DNA of 64,000 nucleotides, taken from IMG/VR virus record IMGVR_UViG_3300010412_000002, positions 42,630-106,629 of that record; one strand, 5' to 3'. How positions within the stretch are numbered: position 1 is the first letter of the stretch; each line of letters starts with the position of its first letter. The notes beneath the pieces are model-generated. The model was given only the letters and a program-made list of their open reading frames with translations. It had not been told where the DNA came from and made no database searches. The position numbers and the translations under genes are program-made. This DNA is from a virus. Shown one piece after another: positions 32,553-41,329 of the stretch.

Positions 32553-33130
32553 TTATTAAAAACTATACCGAGCTAAGGGATGTCTTACATGGATTAAACT
32601 ACGTTTTCTATGAGGAACCCTTCAAAATGAATATAGTAGGATTACGAAGAATCATTAATACTAACAACTTTGATGATGTCTTATACGTAGCTTTTAAAGA
32701 TGATTATCAAAATGTCTATTTAGAAGATTACTACATTACTACAGATCCCGGAAGGAGTTCTCTTATGAATCCTAAAAATAGACATGGTACTGCAATTTTG
32801 AAAGAAGGACAATACGTAGATACATACGCAATTGATTATCATCGTGGTAACTACCTAGCGTTATGCCAACGTCTTGGACCAGTAACTGTGTATAGAGACA
32901 TAGATCGTGATGCAGAATTAGATCTAAATAACTCTACTACAGAAACTGGATTCTTTGGTATTAATATACATAAGGCTGGGGTACTTTCTAAACTAGTAGA
33001 CGGTTGGAGTGCAGGTTGCCAAGTTTTTGCAGATGAGAACGATTTTAAAGCGTTTATGAAACTATGTAAAACACATTCAAAAAGACATGGAAACAAGTTT
33101 ACATATACTCTGCTTAGCTCCGTGTTATAA
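32549..33130 (+). CDS. Cell-wall enzyme with L,D-transpeptidase-like HxxxxSxGC motif (endolysin candidate)
   Basis: 193 residues. The C-terminal half carries H141 in FGINIHKAG and the cluster S154-A-G-C157 in GWSAGCQVF, spaced like the H...SxGC catalytic signature of YkuD-type L,D-transpeptidases; the cysteine would be the nucleophile. Upstream is a segment HGTAILKEGQYVDTYAIDYHRGNYLALCQR (in part) and VTVYRDIDRDAEL, a pattern I associate with wall-active proteins of Bacteroidetes phages. Downstream the protein ends KRHGNKFTYTLL. In a phage such a fold probably cuts peptidoglycan cross-links. The gene overlaps the spanin-like gene, completing a holin, spanin, enzyme cassette. Alternative: a non-lytic wall-modifying virion factor. 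Confidence 0.6.
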   Translation: MIIKNYTELRDVLHGLNYVFYEEPFKMNIVGLRRIINTNNFDDVLYVAFKDDYQNVYLEDYYITTDPGRSSLMNPKNRHGTAILKEGQYVDTYAIDYHRGNYLALCQRLGPVTVYRDIDRDAELDLNNSTTETGFFGINIHKAGVLSKLVDGWSAGCQVFADENDFKAFMKLCKTHSKRHGNKFTYTLLSSVL

Positions 33131-33166
33131 TATTTTATATTTCACTAATAATTAATTATATTTGTC

Positions 33167-33865
33167 ATGACTCGTGATGAACATGTATATGCCATTCAGA
33201 ACCTTCTAAACGCAGGTTCCCCATCGGATGATAATAGATATCCTAATCGTCTAGTTTATCATTTCCTGAAAGTGGCTCGGGCACGCCTAGTTAAGCAAAA
33301 AGCTGACTCTCACCGATTTATTGCAGAAGATAACTATCAATCTTTATGCATGCCACTAATTAAGACTACCTTCCACGACTGTGACTGTGTTCCTAGTTCG
33401 GATTGTTTGATTTTGAGATCGAAGTACAAGATTCCAAAACAATTAATGCCTTACTTTGGTTCCGCACTACAAGTGTATTATTTCGATGGAAAATCCATCG
33501 GGCGTATTGCAACTCCTTCAGCTTCAAAGTTAGAGTACTCTCTTGTAGAAAATCCTGTGACATTCTTTTTTCACGATGGCTACATCTTTATAACTGGAAC
33601 TCTAACTTTGAAAGCTGTTCAAATATATGGAGTATTTGAAGATGTTGACAATTTGTCACAATACACAATTTGCGACGAGTCTGGTGACGATACATCAGTA
33701 ACTTGCTATAATCCTGAAGAAGACATATTTCCAATGGATGGAGATTTAGTATGGCCTGCTTACAAGATGGTACTAGAAATACTTGCACAAAGTAGAATGC
33801 AAATGCCAGAAGATAACGAAAATAATGCTAGATCTACAACAACTGTTCAAGACAAAGAAATTTAA
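33167..33865 (+). CDS. Tail ring / neck protein candidate
   Basis: 232 residues. A helical N-terminus (DEHVYAIQNLLNAGSPSDDNRYPNRLVYHFLKVARARLVKQ in pieces: RLVYHFLKVARARLVKQ) is followed by a beta-rich domain (SALQVYYFDGKSIGRI, NPVTFFFHDGYIFITGTLTLKAVQIYGVF) and a final helix (VWPAYKMVLEILAQSRMQMPED). This arrangement, a start helix with DxxRYxxRLVYxxLxxARAxLxxQK and an end helix, is seen in ring or adaptor proteins of crAss-like tails. The order ring protein, IHF-like, tubular protein, muzzle fits those genomes. The start follows a 36-base AT-rich gap. No motif proves the role. Confidence 0.55.
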   Translation: MTRDEHVYAIQNLLNAGSPSDDNRYPNRLVYHFLKVARARLVKQKADSHRFIAEDNYQSLCMPLIKTTFHDCDCVPSSDCLILRSKYKIPKQLMPYFGSALQVYYFDGKSIGRIATPSASKLEYSLVENPVTFFFHDGYIFITGTLTLKAVQIYGVFEDVDNLSQYTICDESGDDTSVTCYNPEEDIFPMDGDLVWPAYKMVLEILAQSRMQMPEDNENNARSTTTVQDKEI

Positions 33866-34292
33866 AGACCAAGCATCAATACGTCCTAATGATATGTATG
33901 AACTCTTTGAGGACAAGACTAAAGTAACTAAAGAAGAGTACATGCTAATTTCAAAAGTATTTAACTATATCTTAATAGAATATATTATAAATACTGGGGA
34001 AGTAATAAGACTTCCAAATAAATTAGGAACTTTAAGTATTCGATCTACTACTCCTAAAAAGAATAGAGCAATTAACTTTAAGCATCTAAAAGAGACAGGA
34101 GAAAAGATATACCATAAGAACTACGCTACTGAAGGTAAAATGGTAACGTTCTACTGGGATAGATCAACTCCATATTGTATAGGAATGAATACACGATTCT
34201 TTAAATTTAAACCTACCGAAGCTTCTAAATCTAAGTTAGCAAAAGTAGTAACAGAACAATTGACTATTAATAAATATTATCCAAGACCATAA
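33825..34292 (+). CDS. IHF/HU-like virion-region protein
   Basis: About 156 residues from the ATG at 33825 (41-base overlap with the previous gene; 33894 is an alternative). Residues about 30-72 read as HU/IHF: helices TKEEYMLISKVFNYILIEYIINTG, then the strand and turn EVIRLPNKLGTLSIRS, comparable to the GxVxLxGFGTFxV core of IHF. The rest is basic (PKKNRAINFKHLKETGEKIYHK). crAss-like genomes are described with IHF-subunit-like genes in exactly this structural neighbourhood. Whether it binds DNA or acts as a virion ring with that fold cannot be told. Confidence 0.6.
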   Translation: MLDLQQLFKTKKFKDQASIRPNDMYELFEDKTKVTKEEYMLISKVFNYILIEYIINTGEVIRLPNKLGTLSIRSTTPKKNRAINFKHLKETGEKIYHKNYATEGKMVTFYWDRSTPYCIGMNTRFFKFKPTEASKSKLAKVVTEQLTINKYYPRP

Positions 34293-34293
34293 T

Positions 34294-35118
34294 ATGAATT
34301 ACCAATATATTCCAATAGATGCTGTTCTATATGACTTGTCTTTGGATATTGACCCACCTCATTACAATGAACATAAGTTTCGTGAATGGGCTATTAAAGG
34401 TTATCGGAAGCTGCAATCAAAGGATAAGTATGCTGAGAAGGTGGCACTTATCCAGGTAGAGGACCATAAAGCCCAACTACCTACAGACGTTAAATTCATC
34501 AATCAGATTGCATATAAAGAATACTTAGCATCTGATCAAGATCAGGCGCTACTAGATTTATTGGGCATCGGAGAAACTGAAGCTCAATTTATTAATACTG
34601 AGAGTTGGTTGTCAAAACTAAGCCAATCTACTTCGTGGAAACCTATGCGAAGATCTACTAACTCCTTTATTCATACTGCTAATTTAACATATACTATATT
34701 TCCTAATTTAGATACGATTGAGGATTGTTGTCATGAATATACTGTTGACCAAGGTCTATGCATGACTACTACATTACGTAACGGATATATATGGTTATCA
34801 TATTTAGCATATGCTACTGATGACAAATGCCGCATACTTATTCCAGACGATGAAGATCTAAAGGATGCAATAGGACATTATTGTATGTACCGATTCTGGA
34901 AATCTAAAGTAATTACAGGAGATAGAATGGCAGTAACCGAAAGAGATTGGAACCTTTCCCAGTATCAAACATTACTAGCAAAAGCTGCTGGTAAATTAAA
35001 TATGCCAGATAGTGATGGATTTGAAAACATCAGAACTACCACTACTAGGCTCTTACCACGTACTGATTTTGCTAGGAGCTTCTACTCTAAACTTAACCAA
35101 CAAGAACGACTCCCATGA
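34294..35118 (+). CDS. Tail tubular / adaptor protein (P22 gp4 / T7 gp11-like candidate)
   Basis: 274 residues. The N-terminal helices (PIDAVLYDLSLDIDPPHYNEHKFREWAIKGYRKLQ in pieces: FREWAIKGYRKLQSK) are followed by a beta region (KVALIQVEDHKAQLPTDVKFINQIAY, YTVDQGLCMTTTLRNGYIWLSYLAYAT) and a C-terminal helical part (DAIGHYCMYRFWKSKVITGD, RDWNLSQYQTLLAKAAGKLNMPD). The plan, helices first, then a strand with QLPxDVxxI, then helices with MYRFWxxK, is that of head-completion/tubular adaptors that connect portal and tail. It directly precedes the muzzle gene, with ATGA overlap, as in crAss-like genomes. Confidence 0.6.
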   Translation: MNYQYIPIDAVLYDLSLDIDPPHYNEHKFREWAIKGYRKLQSKDKYAEKVALIQVEDHKAQLPTDVKFINQIAYKEYLASDQDQALLDLLGIGETEAQFINTESWLSKLSQSTSWKPMRRSTNSFIHTANLTYTIFPNLDTIEDCCHEYTVDQGLCMTTTLRNGYIWLSYLAYATDDKCRILIPDDEDLKDAIGHYCMYRFWKSKVITGDRMAVTERDWNLSQYQTLLAKAAGKLNMPDSDGFENIRTTTTRLLPRTDFARSFYSKLNQQERLP

Positions 35119-38100
35119 AACAAGTAGCACCTAATAGATTTAATGTAGGATTAGAAACAGATTCTAATCCAAAGTTTGCCTCAGAAGGAACGTATAGATT
35201 TGCTCTAAACTCCGCACTAGAGACAACTGAAGGCGGCATCCCAACTATCACCAATGAGGTAGGGAATGCCGTTTCTGCGTTTCTAGAAGAAGGATACAAA
35301 GTAATTGGCGCATGTCTAACTAACACATCTGAGATAGTAATCTTTGCTACCAACGAAGAGATGTCTCAAATAGGTATCCTTAATCCGGAAATTAATACCT
35401 ACACTACAACAATATCCTCTAGCTGCTTAAACTTTAGTTCTAAGTATCCTATCTCATGTTTATTTAACATACGAAAGGGATGTGAAAGAATGATCTACTT
35501 TACAGATAGATATAATAAATATAGAAGTATTAATCTAGATAATCTTTTATCTTATACTTCTGCTCCAACTATTGCTCAGGCAAATAGTGAAGATAATTGG
35601 AACTGTGATGAATTTAGTCTCACACCAAATTATCAGGTACCTATTATTGATCTATTAAATGTAGAAGAAGGAGGAGGGCAACTAAAAGTTGGTACTTATC
35701 AGTTTGCTATTCAATACATAGATGAAGATGGTAATAACTCTGATTGGTTCAATGTAACTACCCCAGTTCCTGTTACGGTAGGTAATCCAAATGGAGACTG
35801 GAGATATATCCAAGGAGGTCTACCTGTTGCTAATACAGCAGAACCAGAAGAAGGTTCTGTACCAACTACTTCAAAGTCTATTCGACTTAGTATTTCTAAT
35901 CTAGATATTAATTACCCATACTACAGACTAGCGGCTTTACATAGTACTGGCGCTATTGCTAGAGTTACAGAGGTATGGTACTTAGAACCTGTGGCAATTG
36001 GGTATGATACACAGGAGTATGTTTATAGAGGTCCAAATACAACAATAGATATTGTTGGGTCTCTTCCAGATATTAACATTAATAATACTCCTATTCACGT
36101 AGCTAAAGCTCACGCACAAATTGATCAATCATTGTGGTTAGCTAACTTAGAGGGTACAAAGTATAACTACGCAGACTTTCAAAGAGCTGCATCTAAGATA
36201 CTTGCTACTCCTATTACCAAGGCTGTCCAAGTGGTTAATGCCTTGAACCCTGGCGATCCTAAATGTCCAAACACTTGGTGGGACAGTCGATCGTTTATGC
36301 CAGATGAAGTATATGCATTCGGTATTCAATATCTTTATGCAGACGGATCTTGGTCACCCGTATTCCATATTCCTGGAAGACGTCCATTAAGTAGTGACCT
36401 AGGACTTGTTAACACAGTAGAAAGCCAATTCTTAGGTACAGGTGATTTTCCTAGATGGAGAGTTGAAAATACCGGAACAGAAAGCATATTTGCTTATCAT
36501 GAAACACTAAGTACTACATATCCTGATATACAAGATTGTTCTGGAGAAAGTATATGGGGAGAAGACTATGATGGATATACTCTTGCAGGAGAGAAAATTA
36601 GACACCACAGATTTCCGAGCCGCCAAACTACTCCGATATATGATGATGCTACTGACAGTATTAGCATATATGGAGTTAGATTTGATAACGTAGACTATCC
36701 TCACAATGATATAGTTGGGCATAGATTCTTAATGGCGGAACGTACTGAATCCAATAAAACAGTACTTGACAATGGATTTGTTGCAGAAATCCATTTTGAT
36801 GGGGAAGTACTTGATTACAAAGGAGTTGTTCCTCACTCTAACGATCAAACAGGGAAAGCATTTGCATTTCACTCACCTAAAACCTTATTAGAGCAAAGAT
36901 TCTTAAATGCTGATTATTACGATTTTCATACGAAAGCTGGATCAGCTGCAACACAAGATTCTGTAAATGACGATATTGATATAAAAGGTACAGCAGCTCC
37001 TGCAGCTATTTATATGTATGTATCTGCATTTGGTAGTGGTGACTATAATCCAGATGACTGTGTACCAAGACGAATGGCTACTGATAGTAGTATATTCGTT
37101 GCTCCACGTTCATCTCAGTCTCAGTTAGGTAGTTTTGAAAGTGCATTAGTAAATAGTTCACATTTTAATACAGCATACTTTGTTCACTATGAAACAGAGT
37201 TTCAATTCTTTGGATTTAACCTGCATATAGCAGCAGCAAAAAGAAATGTTGATCCGTATACTAGTTTGTCAAACATAGTATACTATGCTATTCAACCAGG
37301 CTACCAGCAAACAACAGATGCTGTAGATATCTTTGGAGGCGACAGCTTTGTTACTAATATGAACTATATAGATACCGCCTATATAAATGCGCTAGATCCA
37401 AGTGCTAAACATCTAAAGACTGTTGTAGGAGATTACTTATCTGGAGTGTGGGTAGATAGCGAATTAAACTTTGCATTACGTCACGGAGGTACCGATAGAT
37501 GTAATACAGTGTTTAACGGAGTCGGCCCCGTATGGGAACACGTAAGAGATAAACTAGTTGATCCAGATCCGGATACAGTTAACCCTATTACTGGACAACC
37601 AGCAGTAGATACTAAGTATGTTACACGAGAAGAATTTTGTACTGAGTACTATGCGTACAACAAAGACTTCTCTAAAACTGTCTTTGAGAAACCTGGTGTG
37701 TCGTTATCGTATCAATTTGACTACTGCTCTGACTGCTTAAATTCATTTCCTAATAGGATTAGAGTATCACAAAAGAATTATCAAGAAAGTTCTTTAGATA
37801 ACTACAGAATCTTTAAGGATGGAGATAGAAATGATCTCCCAGGAGTTAGCGGAAATATTAGTTCTTTACTAGTATACCAAGATAATCTCTATGCACTATG
37901 CGCTAGAGATATCTATATGATTCCTATTAATGCGCAAACAATTCAGACTTCTGAAAGTCTTGCTTACTTAGGAACTGGTGAAAGACTAGCAATTCCACCA
38001 AGAAGATTGTCTAGCACTACCTATCCGTATGGAGGCAGTCAACATCTATTCTCTAATATGGTTACTGAATTCGGTGCCATATATGTAGATGCCTTGTCCA

Positions 38101-39134
38101 ATAAGATTATCATGCTGACTCCTAATGGTATGCAAGAGATCTCTGCACATGGTATGCGGAAGTTCTTTCAACGTAATATGAACTTTGATCTTAATACTCA
38201 GTTCTTACAACAGCTTGGAATTTCGTATCCATTTCTAGATAATACAACGTATGAGTATGGACTTGGTTATTATGTAACATATGATCCAGAGTTTAAACGA
38301 ATTATTATTACCAAGAAAGATTATAGACTACGAGATGATAAAGTACTTCAACTATCTTCCTTAGGAGCCAATGGTCAAATCAATTGGGTAAATGATAAGT
38401 TTGTTGTAAATAAAAACTCTATTAGCGTTCCTATTCATTTTACGGATACTAATTACTTTGAAAATAAGAGTTGGACATTATCTTATTATGTTCCCTCCCA
38501 ACATTGGGCATCATACCATTCATATTTACCAACTATGTTTTTCAATGATGCTACTAGATTTTATTCTGTAAATGGAGACAACAAGATTTGGAGACATGGA
38601 GGAACATCTAACTATCAAACATATTACGGATTAAAGAAGGATCATATCTTAGACTTTACAAGTTCGAGCAACCCAGCTATTGCTAGCACTTACACAGTGT
38701 TTGATGTTAATTCAAACTTTGTAGATGCAGAAACAGATACTGATGATTTCTTCTTTGACCACGCTATCATCTATAACTCATATCAAAGTTCTGGTAAATT
38801 ACCTGTAGTAAGAAAGACAAGTTCTTTTATGCCTGCCACCGATCAAGGGTTGATTGCAGCCAAAGCAGAACGTAACTGGAGAATATCAGATTTTAGAGAT
38901 ATGGTAGTAGATTACACTGAACCTCTTTTTACAGATGATTGGGATGATATTCTTAACTATCACTATATTGACAAAATTCCAAATGATTCTGTTATAAGTT
39001 CTTCAAAGAACCCTTTTGAACAAGGACGATTTAGAGATCACTATGTTGGATGTCGACTATTCTTTAATCCACGAGAGAACGTTAAAGTAACTACGGATTT
39101 AATATCCTCAATAAATAAATTATCATTTCGATGA
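35115..39134 (+). CDS. Tail stabilisation / muzzle protein (P22 gp10-like)
   Basis: 1,339 residues, mostly beta-structured. The N-terminus MKQVAPNRFNVGLETDSNPKF and the segments KYPISCLFNIRKGCERMIYFTD and NKYRSINLDNLL are of the type found in crAss-like tail stabilisation proteins that form the large muzzle at the end of the short tail. The chain continues with Fn3-like pieces (VGTYQFAIQYIDEDGNNSDW) and many propeller-like strands (DNLYALCARDIYMIP, VDALSNKIIMLTPNGMQEIS, YGLGYYVTYDPEFKRIIITKKDY). It would close the tail and release the DNA and cargo. Position between the tubular gene and cargo genes supports this. It overlaps both neighbours by four bases. Confidence 0.75.
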   Translation: MKQVAPNRFNVGLETDSNPKFASEGTYRFALNSALETTEGGIPTITNEVGNAVSAFLEEGYKVIGACLTNTSEIVIFATNEEMSQIGILNPEINTYTTTISSSCLNFSSKYPISCLFNIRKGCERMIYFTDRYNKYRSINLDNLLSYTSAPTIAQANSEDNWNCDEFSLTPNYQVPIIDLLNVEEGGGQLKVGTYQFAIQYIDEDGNNSDWFNVTTPVPVTVGNPNGDWRYIQGGLPVANTAEPEEGSVPTTSKSIRLSISNLDINYPYYRLAALHSTGAIARVTEVWYLEPVAIGYDTQEYVYRGPNTTIDIVGSLPDININNTPIHVAKAHAQIDQSLWLANLEGTKYNYADFQRAASKILATPITKAVQVVNALNPGDPKCPNTWWDSRSFMPDEVYAFGIQYLYADGSWSPVFHIPGRRPLSSDLGLVNTVESQFLGTGDFPRWRVENTGTESIFAYHETLSTTYPDIQDCSGESIWGEDYDGYTLAGEKIRHHRFPSRQTTPIYDDATDSISIYGVRFDNVDYPHNDIVGHRFLMAERTESNKTVLDNGFVAEIHFDGEVLDYKGVVPHSNDQTGKAFAFHSPKTLLEQRFLNADYYDFHTKAGSAATQDSVNDDIDIKGTAAPAAIYMYVSAFGSGDYNPDDCVPRRMATDSSIFVAPRSSQSQLGSFESALVNSSHFNTAYFVHYETEFQFFGFNLHIAAAKRNVDPYTSLSNIVYYAIQPGYQQTTDAVDIFGGDSFVTNMNYIDTAYINALDPSAKHLKTVVGDYLSGVWVDSELNFALRHGGTDRCNTVFNGVGPVWEHVRDKLVDPDPDTVNPITGQPAVDTKYVTREEFCTEYYAYNKDFSKTVFEKPGVSLSYQFDYCSDCLNSFPNRIRVSQKNYQESSLDNYRIFKDGDRNDLPGVSGNISSLLVYQDNLYALCARDIYMIPINAQTIQTSESLAYLGTGERLAIPPRRLSSTTYPYGGSQHLFSNMVTEFGAIYVDALSNKIIMLTPNGMQEISAHGMRKFFQRNMNFDLNTQFLQQLGISYPFLDNTTYEYGLGYYVTYDPEFKRIIITKKDYRLRDDKVLQLSSLGANGQINWVNDKFVVNKNSISVPIHFTDTNYFENKSWTLSYYVPSQHWASYHSYLPTMFFNDATRFYSVNGDNKIWRHGGTSNYQTYYGLKKDHILDFTSSSNPAIASTYTVFDVNSNFVDAETDTDDFFFDHAIIYNSYQSSGKLPVVRKTSSFMPATDQGLIAAKAERNWRISDFRDMVVDYTEPLFTDDWDDILNYHYIDKIPNDSVISSSKNPFEQGRFRDHYVGCRLFFNPRENVKVTTDLISSINKLSFR

Positions 39135-41329
39135 ATAAAAATAATCAAATAGCCCAGGGGATGGCCTCCGTAGGAGCTTTAGCAAAGCCACTAGATCTAG
39201 TAGTTCCTGGGTTAGGAACGGGTATTGGGGCTGCCACCCAACTAGGTGCGCTATTGCTTCCAGATACAACGGTACAATATCCAATCAATCCCTATAATGT
39301 AAACGCATTTGGAAGTGTTGGTTATTATAATGCAGGCGGAACTTTACCAGGAGGTATAGGAGATCGGCAAATATCACGCGACGCGTTCAAAGTTCAAGGC
39401 AATGGTGGTATAGATAATAACTATCGGCAGGTAGAAGGACAACCTGCAATGCTTACACAAAATGAAATTGTAGGGAAGTTAACAAACGGAGAAAACTATG
39501 TTTACTCTGATTACTTACGTAATCCTCTTTCCGGTAATACTTTTGCAAAAGACGCAGAGAAACTCAAGAAAGCGCAACATCAAGCAGATGTAAGAGCAGA
39601 ACTTGGTGATCCTATAGCAAGAAAAACTGTTGCTGCAATTAAACAAGAAAGTGACAAGCTTGCTACAATAAATGATATGGCAATCAAAATGGCACAACAG
39701 AATATGCCCGGCAAGACTGCAGAAGAATACTGCAGAGGTGGCAAAATTAAACCAAAGAAGATGGTTCTTGGAGGTGCTACTGAATTACCACAACCTGGAC
39801 AAATTACACCAGAAATGTCTGGTTGGTGGGGTAACCCATCAGTATCTCAGGTTCCTGTAGTAATGCCTACTCCAGATCCAATTCCTATAGTTCCTCCTTT
39901 TAGTACTGTAGCTCCTTACCCAAAACAAGGAGACTTCTGGTATGGCATTGATCCTGCTGCTAGAGCAGGTATTGAAAACGCTGGAAGACAAGTAATGCAA
40001 GGAGCTAATAACGTACGAGACTTTAATCATAATCTTTCCCAAGGAATTGTACAAGGATTTACAGATTATTCTACAGCAATTGGTAGAGGACTATACGGTC
40101 CAGGATTCCAATTTGGAGATATCGGACCTATCAATTCCATGGCTAGAAACTATGTAGAACGTACTCCACAGAATCCTGGTATGCGTTCCAGAGGAATAGG
40201 GGCATCAGCATATGATCCTACCCAAGATCCAAGAATAATGGGATGGCAACAATATAGCCCAACCAATTCTCCCACAACTGTTGCTACTCCTACTGTTACT
40301 CCAGAACAACTCGCCGCAGATAAAGCTGCTGCAACTGCTAGTACGTCTAAAGGAGGTAGTAAAGGGAGTAGTAAAGGATCTGTAGGACTTGATTATATCC
40401 CAGGTACTGAAGAGCTTACTGCTAGGCCCAATAAAGAAACTCTATCTATAGAGGATGTAAAAGCAGGTAAGACTTTAAATTATACTGATCCTAATTGGAA
40501 AGGAGTGAAGACTTCTGACTTCCAATCTTGGCTAGAGAAAAATCACCCAGGGGAATTGCCAAAATTTGGTGTAGATGGTAAATGGGGTAGTGAAACAGAA
40601 AGTGCATGGAATAAATATGGTAAAGAATACTTAACGTTTGCAGGATTTTTTGGGGCTCCTCCAGTAGAAATGCTTAAGACAAATGCTCCGCAACAAATTG
40701 ACCGTACTAAGGAACAAGGAGCAATAGCGCAGGAAGCTGCCAATAAAAAATCAGAGCCTGTAGCAAATGACAATCAAAGTTTCTTTTCAAGTATTCAACC
40801 TTATATTGGTGATATCATGCAAGGATTAGCCTTTGCAGGTCAATTTGCAAATATGGGTCCAGCTACATGGGAACAAATCCCAATGATGGATAATAGACAA
40901 ATTGATCCCACGTATATGCAAGAGCGTATTCGAGCTGCAAGGACTGCTGCAATGCAGCAAGCTGGAACTTCCTATACTTCAAATCAAGCTGCTCAAATGG
41001 CTATGATTTCAGATGCTGCTCAACAAGAAACACAAATGCTGCAACAGGTGGCTCAACAAAATAAACAATTGTCAGCCTCTACACAGCAATATAATAATCA
41101 AGCTAGAGTACAGCAACAAATTGCTAGAATGCAAGCTCAGGGAGCAAGAGATGCTGCAATGCAGGGTATCTGGGGATCATTTGCAAATGCTGGTCAAGCA
41201 CTTAATGAACAGTATTCAAACAAAGTTGGACAAGCCGCACTTGCTGCAGCTTATCCTCTTATCTTTGAAGGATTATCCGCAGATATGAAAGAGTTTCTAC
41301 AAAAGAAAGCAAACAAAACTAACATCTAA
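39131..41329 (+). CDS. Capsid cargo / ejection protein with peptidoglycan-binding-like domain
   Basis: 732 residues. The N-terminus has a hydrophobic glycine-rich stretch (LDLVVPGLGTGIGAATQLGALLLP). Residues about 100-160 contain EGQPAMLTQNEIVGKL and GENYVYSDYLRNPLSGNTFAKDAEKLKKA in pieces, a pattern known from internal virion proteins of Bacteroidetes phages. Residues about 460-495 match the peptidoglycan-binding domain core: FQSWLEKNHPG, then FGVDGKWGSETESAWNKYG. The C-terminal 170 residues are glutamine/alanine/methionine-rich helices (AAQQETQMLQQVAQQNKQL, NNQARVQQQIARMQAQGARDA). It is probably packaged and ejected to build a channel through the envelope. It precedes a second cargo gene and the giant enzyme. 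Confidence 0.65.
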   Translation: MNKNNQIAQGMASVGALAKPLDLVVPGLGTGIGAATQLGALLLPDTTVQYPINPYNVNAFGSVGYYNAGGTLPGGIGDRQISRDAFKVQGNGGIDNNYRQVEGQPAMLTQNEIVGKLTNGENYVYSDYLRNPLSGNTFAKDAEKLKKAQHQADVRAELGDPIARKTVAAIKQESDKLATINDMAIKMAQQNMPGKTAEEYCRGGKIKPKKMVLGGATELPQPGQITPEMSGWWGNPSVSQVPVVMPTPDPIPIVPPFSTVAPYPKQGDFWYGIDPAARAGIENAGRQVMQGANNVRDFNHNLSQGIVQGFTDYSTAIGRGLYGPGFQFGDIGPINSMARNYVERTPQNPGMRSRGIGASAYDPTQDPRIMGWQQYSPTNSPTTVATPTVTPEQLAADKAAATASTSKGGSKGSSKGSVGLDYIPGTEELTARPNKETLSIEDVKAGKTLNYTDPNWKGVKTSDFQSWLEKNHPGELPKFGVDGKWGSETESAWNKYGKEYLTFAGFFGAPPVEMLKTNAPQQIDRTKEQGAIAQEAANKKSEPVANDNQSFFSSIQPYIGDIMQGLAFAGQFANMGPATWEQIPMMDNRQIDPTYMQERIRAARTAAMQQAGTSYTSNQAAQMAMISDAAQQETQMLQQVAQQNKQLSASTQQYNNQARVQQQIARMQAQGARDAAMQGIWGSFANAGQALNEQYSNKVGQAALAAAYPLIFEGLSADMKEFLQKKANKTNI

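Noticed and set aside
33157-33164. TATATTTG matching the Bacteroidetes TAnnTTTG promoter element before the ring-protein gene
   Set aside because: It sits only two bases before the ATG, so transcription would start inside the gene, and no -33 TTTG is at the right distance. Such AT-rich matches are frequent here.
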